From positions 124,001 through 188,000 of the forward strand of contig JADCLI010000001.1 of assembly GCA_016803235.1 (NCBI GenBank): a DNA stretch of 64,000 bases, in the 5' to 3' direction. A program made the translations under genes and the position numbers. This DNA comes from Pimelobacter simplex. Lineage in GTDB: Bacteria; Actinomycetota; Actinomycetes; Propionibacteriales; Nocardioidaceae. Below, piece by piece: positions 40,379-47,308 of this stretch; within the stretch, counting starts at the first letter, position 1, and the number at the start of each line of letters is the position of its first letter. The notes below the pieces were generated by a model, which saw only the letters and a list, made by a program, of their open reading frames with translations, made no database searches and was not told the origin of the DNA.

Positions 40379-42015
40379 TGCGCACGATGGTCCTCTGGTG
40401 CCCCGACTGGTCGGTGACCGCCGCGCTGCTCGAGCGTGCCGACGGGCTGCCCGACGAGGTCCCGCATGCTGACGTGGCGGCACCGGCCGTCGTGCTGGCC
40501 AACAACAAGGTGGTCGTGTGCAACGCCGCCGCCCGCGCCGAGGGCGTCCGGCGCGGCCATCGCCGCCGTGACGCCCAGGCCCGTTGTCCCGAGGTGGTGC
40601 TGCTCGACGCCAACCCCGACCGGGACGCCCGGTGGTTCGAACCGGTGCTGGCGGCGGTCGAGACCGTGCGACCGGGTGTGGCGCCGTTGCGGCCCGGGCT
40701 GCTCGCCGTCCCCGCTCCGGGACGCTACTTCGCCCGCCGTGGTGCCCAGGTCGACGGCGAGGAGGCGGCGGCCGCGGTCCTCGCCGAGCACCTCGTCGAG
40801 GCAGGGGTGTGGGACAGCCGGTTCGGCGCGGCCGACGACCTCTACACCGCCGAGCGCGCCGCCAGGGAAGCGCCGCCCCAGGGATGCCTGTCGATCCCCC
40901 CGGGCTCCTCGGCGGAGTTCCTGCGCGGTCTTCCCGTCACGGTGCTCGCCGACGACGGGCCGGAGGGTGCCGAGCTCGCCGACCTGCTGCGCCGGCTCGG
41001 ACTGGTGCTGCTCGCCGACTTCGCCCGGCTCGGCGCCGGCGAGGTCGCCAACCGGTTCGGTGGCTACGGCACCGACGTGTGGCGCCGGGTGCAGGGCCGG
41101 GAGGTGACCCGGCTCGCCTCGCGCACACCACCGCCCGAACTGGCCTGCGAGATCGCGTTCGAGCCGCCCCTCGACTCCGCCGAGGCGGTCACCTTCAGCG
41201 TCCGCACCACGGCTGAGCGGTTCGTCACCGGGCTCGCCGAGCGCCAGCTGGTGGCGACCTCGGTGCGGATCGAGGCGGAGTTCGAGGAGGGGGTCTCCGC
41301 CCGGACCTGGCTGCACCCGCGCTGCTTCACCTCCCGGGACCTCGTCGACCGGGTGCACTGGCAGCTCCAGGCCGGGATGGCGTCCTCGGGCCTGCGTAGC
41401 CGCAAGAGCACCGGCGAGACGATCACCTCCGGGGTCACCCTGGTCCGCTTCCTCCCCGACGTCGTCGAACCTGCCGGCGACCACGCCGACGGGCTGTGGG
41501 GCGGGGGTGCCGAGGAGCAGGTGGTGCGGGGCGTCGCCCGGGTCCAGGCGATGGTCGGGTACGACGCCGTCCGGGTCCCCGTCCTGCAGGGCGGGCGCGG
41601 TGCCGCCGACCGCCAGGCCCTGGTGCCCTGGGGGGAGCGCCCGGTCGGGCTGCGACCGGTCGACCGCCCCTGGCCCGGCCGGATCCCCGGCCCGGCGCCG
41701 AGCCGGGTCTTCGCCGTGCCGCTCGAGGCCGAGGTCGTCGACGAGGCCTCGGTCCCGGTGGCGGTCACCGCGCGGGGGATGGTGACCGGGGAGCCGTGGC
41801 GGATCCGGCTCGGCAGGCACTGGTGCCCGGTCGCGTCGTGGGCCGGGCCGTGGCCGGTCGACGAGGGCTGGTGGCTGGCGTCGTCGACCGGCGCGTCGGG
41901 CTCACCCGGCTCGGGGCGGGCTGCCCGGTTCCAGGTGGTCGGCGTCGACGGCCGTGCCTGGCTGCTGTGCTGGCGCGCACCCGGCACCTGGGAGGTGGAG
42001 GCGGCCTATGACTGA
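40378..42015 (+). CDS. imuB: ImuB, Y-family polymerase-like mutasome adaptor
   Basis: A 545-residue Y-family-like protein. In the mycobacterial model ImuB has lost polymerase residues and connects DnaE2 and ImuA' to the beta clamp. It begins VLWCPDWSVTAALLERADG, with the fingers/palm region AVVLANNKVVVCNAAARAEGV and RRGHRRRDAQARCPEVVLLD. Of the usual Y-family carboxylates the motif-I Asp is in CPDW, while the palm SxDE motif is not seen. A helix-hairpin region (LADFARLGAGEVANRFG) and a little-finger part follow, then a C-terminal tail of about 150 residues. It is coupled to imuA' (TGATG) under the same LexA box. Confidence 0.9.
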   Translation: MRTMVLWCPDWSVTAALLERADGLPDEVPHADVAAPAVVLANNKVVVCNAAARAEGVRRGHRRRDAQARCPEVVLLDANPDRDARWFEPVLAAVETVRPGVAPLRPGLLAVPAPGRYFARRGAQVDGEEAAAAVLAEHLVEAGVWDSRFGAADDLYTAERAAREAPPQGCLSIPPGSSAEFLRGLPVTVLADDGPEGAELADLLRRLGLVLLADFARLGAGEVANRFGGYGTDVWRRVQGREVTRLASRTPPPELACEIAFEPPLDSAEAVTFSVRTTAERFVTGLAERQLVATSVRIEAEFEEGVSARTWLHPRCFTSRDLVDRVHWQLQAGMASSGLRSRKSTGETITSGVTLVRFLPDVVEPAGDHADGLWGGGAEEQVVRGVARVQAMVGYDAVRVPVLQGGRGAADRQALVPWGERPVGLRPVDRPWPGRIPGPAPSRVFAVPLEAEVVDEASVPVAVTARGMVTGEPWRIRLGRHWCPVASWAGPWPVDEGWWLASSTGASGSPGSGRAARFQVVGVDGRAWLLCWRAPGTWEVEAAYD

Positions 42016-42031
42016 GTGACCAGCAGGGCGA

Positions 42032-43327
42032 TCACAGGTAGTCGCCGGCCGCCGGAGCCGTCGGTCGCCACCCGCCCTCGGCCGCCCGTGCGAGCAGCGC
42101 CTCGGTGGTCACGGCGTCCCGCGTCTCGAGCACTGTTGCCCGCACGAGCTCCTTGAGGTCCGCGCCGGTCGCACCCTCGGTGGCGCGTGCCACCGCCGGC
42201 AGGTCGAGCGGTGTGGTGCACCACGCGAGGTAGCGCCCGAGGATCGCGAGCCGACCCTCGACGCCCGGCGCCTCCATCCGGATCACCGTGTCGAAGCGCG
42301 AGGAGCGGCGCGCCGCCTTGTCGATCTTGCGGTGGTCGTTGGTCGAGGCGATGACCACGACGCCGGTGCGGTCGGCGAGCCCGCCGTCCATCACGTTGAG
42401 GAACTCGCGCAGCCGGTGCGGGTTGGTCTGCCCGCGCTCGCCGGCGATCAGGTCGAGGTCGTCCATCAGGATCAGGCAGGGCGACAGGTCCGCGGCGAGG
42501 TCGAAGAGCTCGGTCAGGTAGTGCTCGGTGACGTACGTACCGGGGACCAGGACGGTCGTCGTACCGTGCAGCTCGCGGGCGACGACGGTGCCGAGCTGGG
42601 TCTTGCCGGTGCCGGGCGGACCGACGAGCAGCAGCCCGGTGCTGGTGCCGAGCCCGCGCGCGGCCAGGTCGGGAGCCAGCTCCAGCACCCGGTGCACGCT
42701 GCGGTCCACGGTGTGCCACACCGACGCGTCGAGCTTGAGCAGGTCGCGCGACGCCGCCGGGGGAGTCCAGCGCTGGAGGACGAGGCCCCGGTTGCTGGAC
42801 GCGACCCGGTAGCTGCCCTGCCGGTACGGCGAGTCGGTGGTGCGGCAGCGGCGCAGGAAGCCGTCGAGCACGTCGGGCAGCCCGTCCGCGTCCTGGGCGC
42901 GGCCGATCAGCTCGACCTCGGGGCCGAACCGGTCGGGGACGAGCCGGACCACGACGGGCAGGGCGGCCAGCGTGCCGGCGGGCAGGGCGACCGTGACCGC
43001 GCTGAACGCACGGACGTCGCCGTGCGCGCCGGGCACGGTCTCCGACATCGCCGGCCGGGACAGGAAGGCGCCGACGTGCTCGGCGTGCCACCGGGCCTGC
43101 GCCTGGAACAGCCAGTGACCGACGGAGTGCGCCACCGGCGGCTCCAGCACCTCGGTGAGCACGACCAGGTCGGCGACGTCGACGCCGAGCCGTGCAGCGG
43201 CGTGGTCGTAGGGCGAGGGCTCGCTCTCCTCGCGACGCGCGAACTCGCGGTCGATCGCCGTGGCAAGCAGCCGCAGGGCAGGGGCAGGCGCCTCGGCGAG
43301 GAGGTCGAGGGCGTCGATGTCGGTCAT
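42032..43327 (-). CDS. AAA+ ATPase with N-terminal unknown domain
   Basis: A 431-residue protein with an N-terminal domain of about 200 residues (no family recognised; starts MTDIDALDLLAEAPAPALRL) and a C-terminal AAA+ module. The module has Walker A GPPGTGKT (about residue 237), Walker B CLILMDDLDL, sensor 1 VVVIASTNDH, an arginine-finger region RRSSRFDTV and a lid domain with GATGADLKELVRAT. It is closest in style to the classic FtsH/Vps4-type ATPases that remodel proteins. The ATG at 43327 is followed by an acidic N-terminus. A divergent, frameshifted phasin-like gene is 142 nt away; no protease is nearby. Confidence 0.8.
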   Translation of the reverse strand: MTDIDALDLLAEAPAPALRLLATAIDREFARREESEPSPYDHAAARLGVDVADLVVLTEVLEPPVAHSVGHWLFQAQARWHAEHVGAFLSRPAMSETVPGAHGDVRAFSAVTVALPAGTLAALPVVVRLVPDRFGPEVELIGRAQDADGLPDVLDGFLRRCRTTDSPYRQGSYRVASSNRGLVLQRWTPPAASRDLLKLDASVWHTVDRSVHRVLELAPDLAARGLGTSTGLLLVGPPGTGKTQLGTVVARELHGTTTVLVPGTYVTEHYLTELFDLAADLSPCLILMDDLDLIAGERGQTNPHRLREFLNVMDGGLADRTGVVVIASTNDHRKIDKAARRSSRFDTVIRMEAPGVEGRLAILGRYLAWCTTPLDLPAVARATEGATGADLKELVRATVLETRDAVTTEALLARAAEGGWRPTAPAAGDYL

Positions 43328-43469
43328 GTTCACCACCTTCGGTTCGGTCGGGGACGGGCACGGGGCACAGTCGGCCAGTGTGCGGCGGCGGACGCCCTCG
43401 ACGCCACTGGATATCCGGGGTGGCCCCGTCCTACCCTGCTGGAGGAGGGCGTGACACCTGGAGGACCGC

Positions 43470-44008
43470 ATGGGACGCACCGGCAAGCCGACCGACCTCG
43501 TCGGGCGCAACCTTCGGGCGCTGCACGGCGCGCTCGAGCACAGCGTCACGATCCAGATGACCCGGCTGCAGGCCCTGATGGACGACCTGGTGGCGCGGGG
43601 TTCGCTGACCCGCGCGGAGGCGCCGACCACCTCCTGGGACAGCTGGTCAGCACGGGCAAGGCGTACTCCCAGGCCCTGCTCCAGGTGCTCGACACCGTGC
43701 GCCAGTCCCCGAGCCTGCCGGTACCGAGCCTGCCGGTGCCGAAGCTGCCCCTGCCGAAGCTCCCGGTGCCGAGCCAGCTCATCCCCGGACGGCGGCGGAC
43801 CGACCAGGAGCCGACGGACGACCCCGAGGTTCCGGGCACCGTCGAGTCGCTCGTCGTCCCCGACCTGGACGCCCTCACCGTAGCGCAGGTGAAGGCCCGG
43901 CTCGCCGGGCTGGGGCCCGATGAGCTGCGCCGGCTCCGCGAGCGCGAGGCCGCCGGCAAGAACCGCAAGGGCGTGCTCGGCGAGGTCGACCGGCTGCTCC
44001 GGGACTAG
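43470..44008 (+). pseudogene. Phasin-like coiled-coil protein gene with one-base frameshift
   Basis: The first 51 residues from ATG 43470 (GRTGKPTDLVGRNLRALHGA, then TRLQALMDDLVARGSLTRAE) run into a different frame. From about 43620 the coding pattern continues one base shifted as ADHLLGQLVSTGKAYSQALL, a Pro-rich LPVPSLPVPKLPLPK, and LDALTVAQVKARLAGLGPD to the stop at 44008. Adding one G in GGCGCCG near 43630 would give EAADHLLGQL and one protein of about 179 residues. The helical pattern resembles phasins or other granule-associated proteins; that label is weak. It is either a recent inactivation or a sequence error. Confidence 0.6.
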
Positions 44009-44145
44009 CCCGCCGAGCCGGCGGCGACGAAGCCGTCGTCGGTGAGGACCGGCACGACGCCGTCGGCGGCCAGGTGCGCCGCCGCGGCATGCCGCGCCTC
44101 GGGCGAGAGCAGGCCGGACGCCGTCGCCGGGAGTGCGTCGAGCAC
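44005..44145 (-). CDS. Possible small ORF or gene fragment
   Basis: On the minus strand, bases 44005-44145 read VLDALPATASGLLSPEARHA and then AHLAADGVVPVLTDDGFVAA with strong GC at third positions and no overlap with another gene. A GTG at 44145 gives 46 residues; the frame stays open upstream to about 44215. It looks like a short gene or the tail of a lost one. I do not recognise it. Confidence 0.3.
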   Translation of the reverse strand: MLDALPATASGLLSPEARHAAAAHLAADGVVPVLTDDGFVAAGSAG

Positions 44146-44259
44146 TGCACCCGCACCCCAGGGGTCCTCGAGCGGCGTCCGGGCCGGCCTGTAACGGATC
44201 CGCGACCCGTTGCGCTGTGAGGGGAGGAAGACCTCGGGACACCAGGAGAGTGGGGAATC

Positions 44260-45603
44260 GTGAAGCACGCGTGGGGCAGGTCGGTCGTCGGTACGAAGGG
44301 GCTGGTCGCGTCGGCGGTCGCGGTGCTGCTCGGTGCGACGCTGCTGGTCGTCGCACCGGGACGGATCCCCGCGGCGCAGGCCGCGCCCGACCCGGCGTAC
44401 GTCGTGACGCCGGGCATCGTGTTCAACCACCCGTTCCGCAGCGCGAAGAAGAAGACCAAGATCCAGCGCCGCATCGTCAGGACCGTCAAGAACGTCCCGG
44501 CGGGGGAGACGATCCGGCTGATGACCTGGAACTTCGACTCGCCCCGGCTGACCAAGGTCTTCGTCAATGCCCACAAGCGCGGCGTCTCGGTGCAGATCAT
44601 CATGTCCCGCGGCCTGGCCAAGGGGCAGGGACCGGGGCGCTCGTACCCGACCCTGCGCAAGGAGCTGGCCAAGGGCAGCGCGGACCGGCCCAAGGCACTG
44701 CGCAGCTGGATCCGGACCTGCTCCTCGACGTGTCGCGGCAAGGGCGGTGCGATGCACTCCAAGCTGATGCTGGTGAGCCGATCGGGGGCGACGAGCTGGA
44801 TCGCGATGCAGGGGTCCGGCAACCTCACGGGCGCCGCAGCGGTGCAGCAGTTCAACGACTGGACCACGATCACCGAGAACCAGCCGCTCTACGACGGCTG
44901 GATGACGATGTGGAAGCAGGCGAAGAAGGACAAGAACACCAAGCCGCTGCGGTTCACCGTGCCGAGCACCACCACCCCGGGCTCGACGATCACCTCGATC
45001 TTCGCGCCCCACAGGAAGAAGCAGGACCCGGCGCTGAAGGTGCTCAACCAGGTCCAGTGCACGGGCGCCACCAACGTCCCCGGCGGGCGGACCAGGGTGC
45101 GGATCGCCAACGCGGTGTGGGGCGACGAGCGGGGCGTCAAGGTCGCCCGCAAGGTGCGGGCCCTCGCCAACGAGGGCTGCGACGTGCGCATCGTGTTCAT
45201 GATGATGCCGCTGAAGATCCGCAACATCCTGCGCGGCCTTCCCGCGAAGCAGATGGTCTACATCACCGGCGCGACGGCCAACAAGTTCAAGGACCGCTAC
45301 GTCCACCTCAAGGGACTCTCGGTCCAGGGCAACCTCGCCGGCCGCACCGACGGCAACGCCGTGCTGTCGAGCAGCGAGAACTGGACCCGGCTCGGGTGGC
45401 ACTCCGACGAGCAGAACGTGATCTTCTGGGACGATCCCGCCCTGGCCAGCAAGTACGCCGACCAGGTCGACCTGATCTACGCCCAGGCGCCGCGCAACCT
45501 CAACAACTACGCCCCGTCCGCCGACCCGAACGGTCGGATCGTGCCGGGCACCGCGTTCCTCGCGCCGAAGGACTACCCGTTCGAGGAGCTCGAGCTGCAC
45601 TGA
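44260..45603 (+). CDS. Secreted phospholipase D-like (HKD) protein
   Basis: A 447-residue exported protein of the PLD superfamily. An N-terminal signal/anchor helix (about 12-40, ending PAAQAAPD) precedes two catalytic repeats: MHSKLMLVSRSG with GSGNLTGAA (HxK and downstream GSxN), and YVHLKGLSVQG with LSSSENWTRLG. Both repeats have His and Lys, so it may be active on phosphodiesters, lipid or nucleic acid. The Lys/Arg richness (SAKKKTKIQRRIVRTVKN) suggests an anionic target. The start is GTG 44260 with AGGAGAG upstream. No operon partner is evident. Confidence 0.83.
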   Translation: MKHAWGRSVVGTKGLVASAVAVLLGATLLVVAPGRIPAAQAAPDPAYVVTPGIVFNHPFRSAKKKTKIQRRIVRTVKNVPAGETIRLMTWNFDSPRLTKVFVNAHKRGVSVQIIMSRGLAKGQGPGRSYPTLRKELAKGSADRPKALRSWIRTCSSTCRGKGGAMHSKLMLVSRSGATSWIAMQGSGNLTGAAAVQQFNDWTTITENQPLYDGWMTMWKQAKKDKNTKPLRFTVPSTTTPGSTITSIFAPHRKKQDPALKVLNQVQCTGATNVPGGRTRVRIANAVWGDERGVKVARKVRALANEGCDVRIVFMMMPLKIRNILRGLPAKQMVYITGATANKFKDRYVHLKGLSVQGNLAGRTDGNAVLSSSENWTRLGWHSDEQNVIFWDDPALASKYADQVDLIYAQAPRNLNNYAPSADPNGRIVPGTAFLAPKDYPFEELELH

Positions 45604-45609
45604 CGCGGC

Positions 45610-45813
45610 TCACCCGCCGGGCGTCTGGCTGCTGTCCCGGCGGGTCCCCTCGGGGTCGTCGGTGCGCTCCTCCGAGTCCTCCAGGATCGCAGCAGCCTGG
45701 CCCTCGGGATCGTCGCTGCCGGCCTCCTGCTCCTCGGGCAGGAGCTCGGCGCGCTCGGTCACGCGCTCGTCGTCCCGGTGCTCGTCGTGCTGGTCGTCCG
45801 CTGTGCCACCCAT
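45610..45813 (-). CDS. Small acidic conserved-type protein
   Basis: A 67-residue acidic, hydrophilic protein: DEHRDDERVTERAELLPEEQ followed by GSDDPEGQAAAILEDSEERT. Short proteins with this LLPEEQxAGSDDPEAQAxxILxDSxxRT pattern are common in Actinobacteria; their role is unknown. It starts at ATG 45813 and converges with the PLD gene, 6 nt between stops. Confidence 0.65.
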   Translation of the reverse strand: MGGTADDQHDEHRDDERVTERAELLPEEQEAGSDDPEGQAAAILEDSEERTDDPEGTRRDSSQTPGG

Positions 45814-45844
45814 GGTGGCGACGTACCCGGTGCTCGCGGGCGCA

Positions 45845-45871
45845 CACGGCCCGCACGGCCCGCACGGCCGC
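45845..45871. repeat. Three 9-bp repeats CACGGCCCG
   Basis: CACGGCCCG is repeated at 45845 and 45854, with a partly matching third at 45863, in the short gap between two minus-strand genes. It probably reflects slippage. Confidence 0.6.
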
Positions 45872-45891
45872 CGCGGCGCGGCCGACGCCGG

Positions 45892-46374
45892 TCAGTGCTC
45901 GAGCGTGGCGTCCCAGCGGTTGGCGATCAGCTTGAAGCTGGGGGTGTCCTCGAGCGACGTCATCGCCTCGTAGATGCGCTCGTACTGGGTCGAGGCGATC
46001 CGCCAGACCCCGTCCGGGTCGCGGCGGTAGGTGTCCACGTAGTACCCGCCGCCCCGGATCTGGACCTTGAAGTCGGGGACGATCACGGTGTCCTCGAAGG
46101 CCCACGACCCGGTGGCGGTGTCGCCGTCGACGTCGACCTCGGGGTGGTTGGCGATGTGGATCGTGACGATCCCGGGGCCGAGGTTCTTGGCCATGTAGTC
46201 GACGACCGCGGCGCGGCCGGCGAAGTGCAGCGGCTCGCCCATCGCCTGGGTGCCGTACCTCGCCTCGACGTCCTCGGCCAGGCAGTCGGCGTACTCGTCC
46301 CACTTCTTGAGGTCGAGCGTGCGGAAGTAGCGGTGCTTGAGGCGCTTGATCTCCTCGATCGCGACAAGGTCCAT
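45892..46374 (-). CDS. NTF2/SnoaL-like protein under a KstR box
   Basis: A 160-residue protein of the NTF2-like (SnoaL/ketosteroid isomerase) fold. It begins [20 protein letters not shown], then [20 protein letters not shown], and has the late strands [20 protein letters not shown] and [11 protein letters not shown]. This fold includes steroid isomerases and lyases and also non-catalytic proteins. A perfect KstR-type box is 11 bp upstream of the ATG, so it probably belongs to the steroid regulon. Related NTF2 proteins occur in other steroid clusters, but the reaction is unknown. Confidence 0.8.
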   Translation of the reverse strand: MDLVAIEEIKRLKHRYFRTLDLKKWDEYADCLAEDVEARYGTQAMGEPLHFAGRAAVVDYMAKNLGPGIVTIHIANHPEVDVDGDTATGSWAFEDTVIVPDFKVQIRGGGYYVDTYRRDPDGVWRIASTQYERIYEAMTSLEDTPSFKLIANRWDATLEH

Positions 46375-46384
46375 GGCGGCACTG

Positions 46385-46398
46385 TAGAACGTGTTCTA
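46385..46398. promoter_or_regulatory. KstR-type operator before the NTF2-like gene
   Basis: TAGAACGTGTTCTA fits T-N2-AAC-N2-GTT-N2-A at each fixed base. It is 10 bp from the NTF2-like ATG (minus strand) and 45 bp from the divergent TraR/DksA-like gene. Confidence 0.88.
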
Positions 46399-46442
46399 GA
46401 AATGGTCGAGGGTGTCGGAGCCCGGTGGCAGCATGCAGTCCC

Positions 46443-46811
46443 ATGGACGGTGCACGGGAGCTGCTGACCGCAGAGCGCGACGAGGCCCGCCGGCGGCTGG
46501 CCGACCTGACCGGCAGCTTCGAGGAGGTCGTCGCCGCCTCGCGCGACACCAACGCCGACGACGAGCACGACCCCGAGGGAGCGACGATCGCGTTCGAGCG
46601 CTCCCAGCTCGCGACCCTCGTGGCTCAGGTACGACGCCACCTCGCCGAGGTGGACGCGGCCCTCGCGCGACTCGACGCCGGGACGTACGGCCTGTGCGAG
46701 ACGTGCGGCCGGCCGATCGACGCGGCTCGGCTCGAGGTCAGGCCCGCGTCGCGGACCTGTGTCGGCTGCCCGGCTGCGGCAGTCGCCGGTCCGCCTAGGC
46801 TGGCGCGGTGA
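46443..46811 (+). CDS. TraR/DksA-type zinc finger protein
   Basis: A 122-residue protein with a helical coiled-coil N-terminus ([20 protein letters not shown], then [20 protein letters not shown]) and a C4 zinc finger [20 protein letters not shown] followed by CVGC. DksA/TraR proteins insert their coiled coil into the RNA polymerase secondary channel; many actinobacterial members are uncharacterised. The ATG at 46443 is used, as the GTG at 46425 adds only six residues. It overlaps the arr start by GTGA, so the two proteins are translated together. Confidence 0.88.
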   Translation: MDGARELLTAERDEARRRLADLTGSFEEVVAASRDTNADDEHDPEGATIAFERSQLATLVAQVRRHLAEVDAALARLDAGTYGLCETCGRPIDAARLEVRPASRTCVGCPAAAVAGPPRLAR

Positions 46812-47227
46812 GCGAGACGAGCGACGTGCTGGACGAGGGGCCGTTCTTCCACGGCACCAAGGCCGACCTGCAGGTCGGCGAGCTGCTCACCGCGGGCTTC
46901 CGGTCCAACTACCGGCCCGAGGTGGTGATGAACCACATCTACTTCACGGCTCTGCCCGACGGCGCCGGACTGGCCGCCGAGCTCGCCGCCGGCGACGGCG
47001 AGCCGAGGGTGTACGCCGTCGTCCCCACGGGCCCCTTCGAGAACGACCCGAACGTCACCGACAAGAAGCTCCCCGGCAACCCGACCCGGTCCTACCGCAG
47101 CCGGGAGCCGCTGCGGGTCGTCGGGGAGGTGCACGACTGGACCCGGCTGACGCCGGAGGCGTTGCAGGGCTGGCGGGACCGGCTGGCTGCCCTGCTGGAG
47201 GACGAGCGGGGCGTGATCATCAACTGA
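46808..47227 (+). CDS. arr: Rifampin ADP-ribosyltransferase
   Basis: A 139-residue Arr enzyme that inactivates rifamycins by ADP-ribosylation at the C23 hydroxyl, using NAD. It shows the family sequence almost throughout: [48 protein letters not shown] and [19 protein letters not shown]. The likely catalytic His (FFHGT), Tyr and Asp are present. The start GTG overlaps the zinc finger gene stop (GTGA). Arr is common on actinobacterial chromosomes and is not a sign of transfer here. Confidence 0.95.
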   Translation: MSETSDVLDEGPFFHGTKADLQVGELLTAGFRSNYRPEVVMNHIYFTALPDGAGLAAELAAGDGEPRVYAVVPTGPFENDPNVTDKKLPGNPTRSYRSREPLRVVGEVHDWTRLTPEALQGWRDRLAALLEDERGVIIN

Positions 47228-47308
47228 TCGCCCACGCCCGGCGCCCAGGGTGAACACTGCCGCCAGGGGTACCCACTGCTCGACAGACACTCGACGAGCG
47301 AGGGGAGC

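Noticed and set aside
46808..47227. arr as an acquired resistance gene
   Set aside because: Its composition and coupling match the neighbours, and chromosomal arr is common in Actinobacteria; there is no mobile element.
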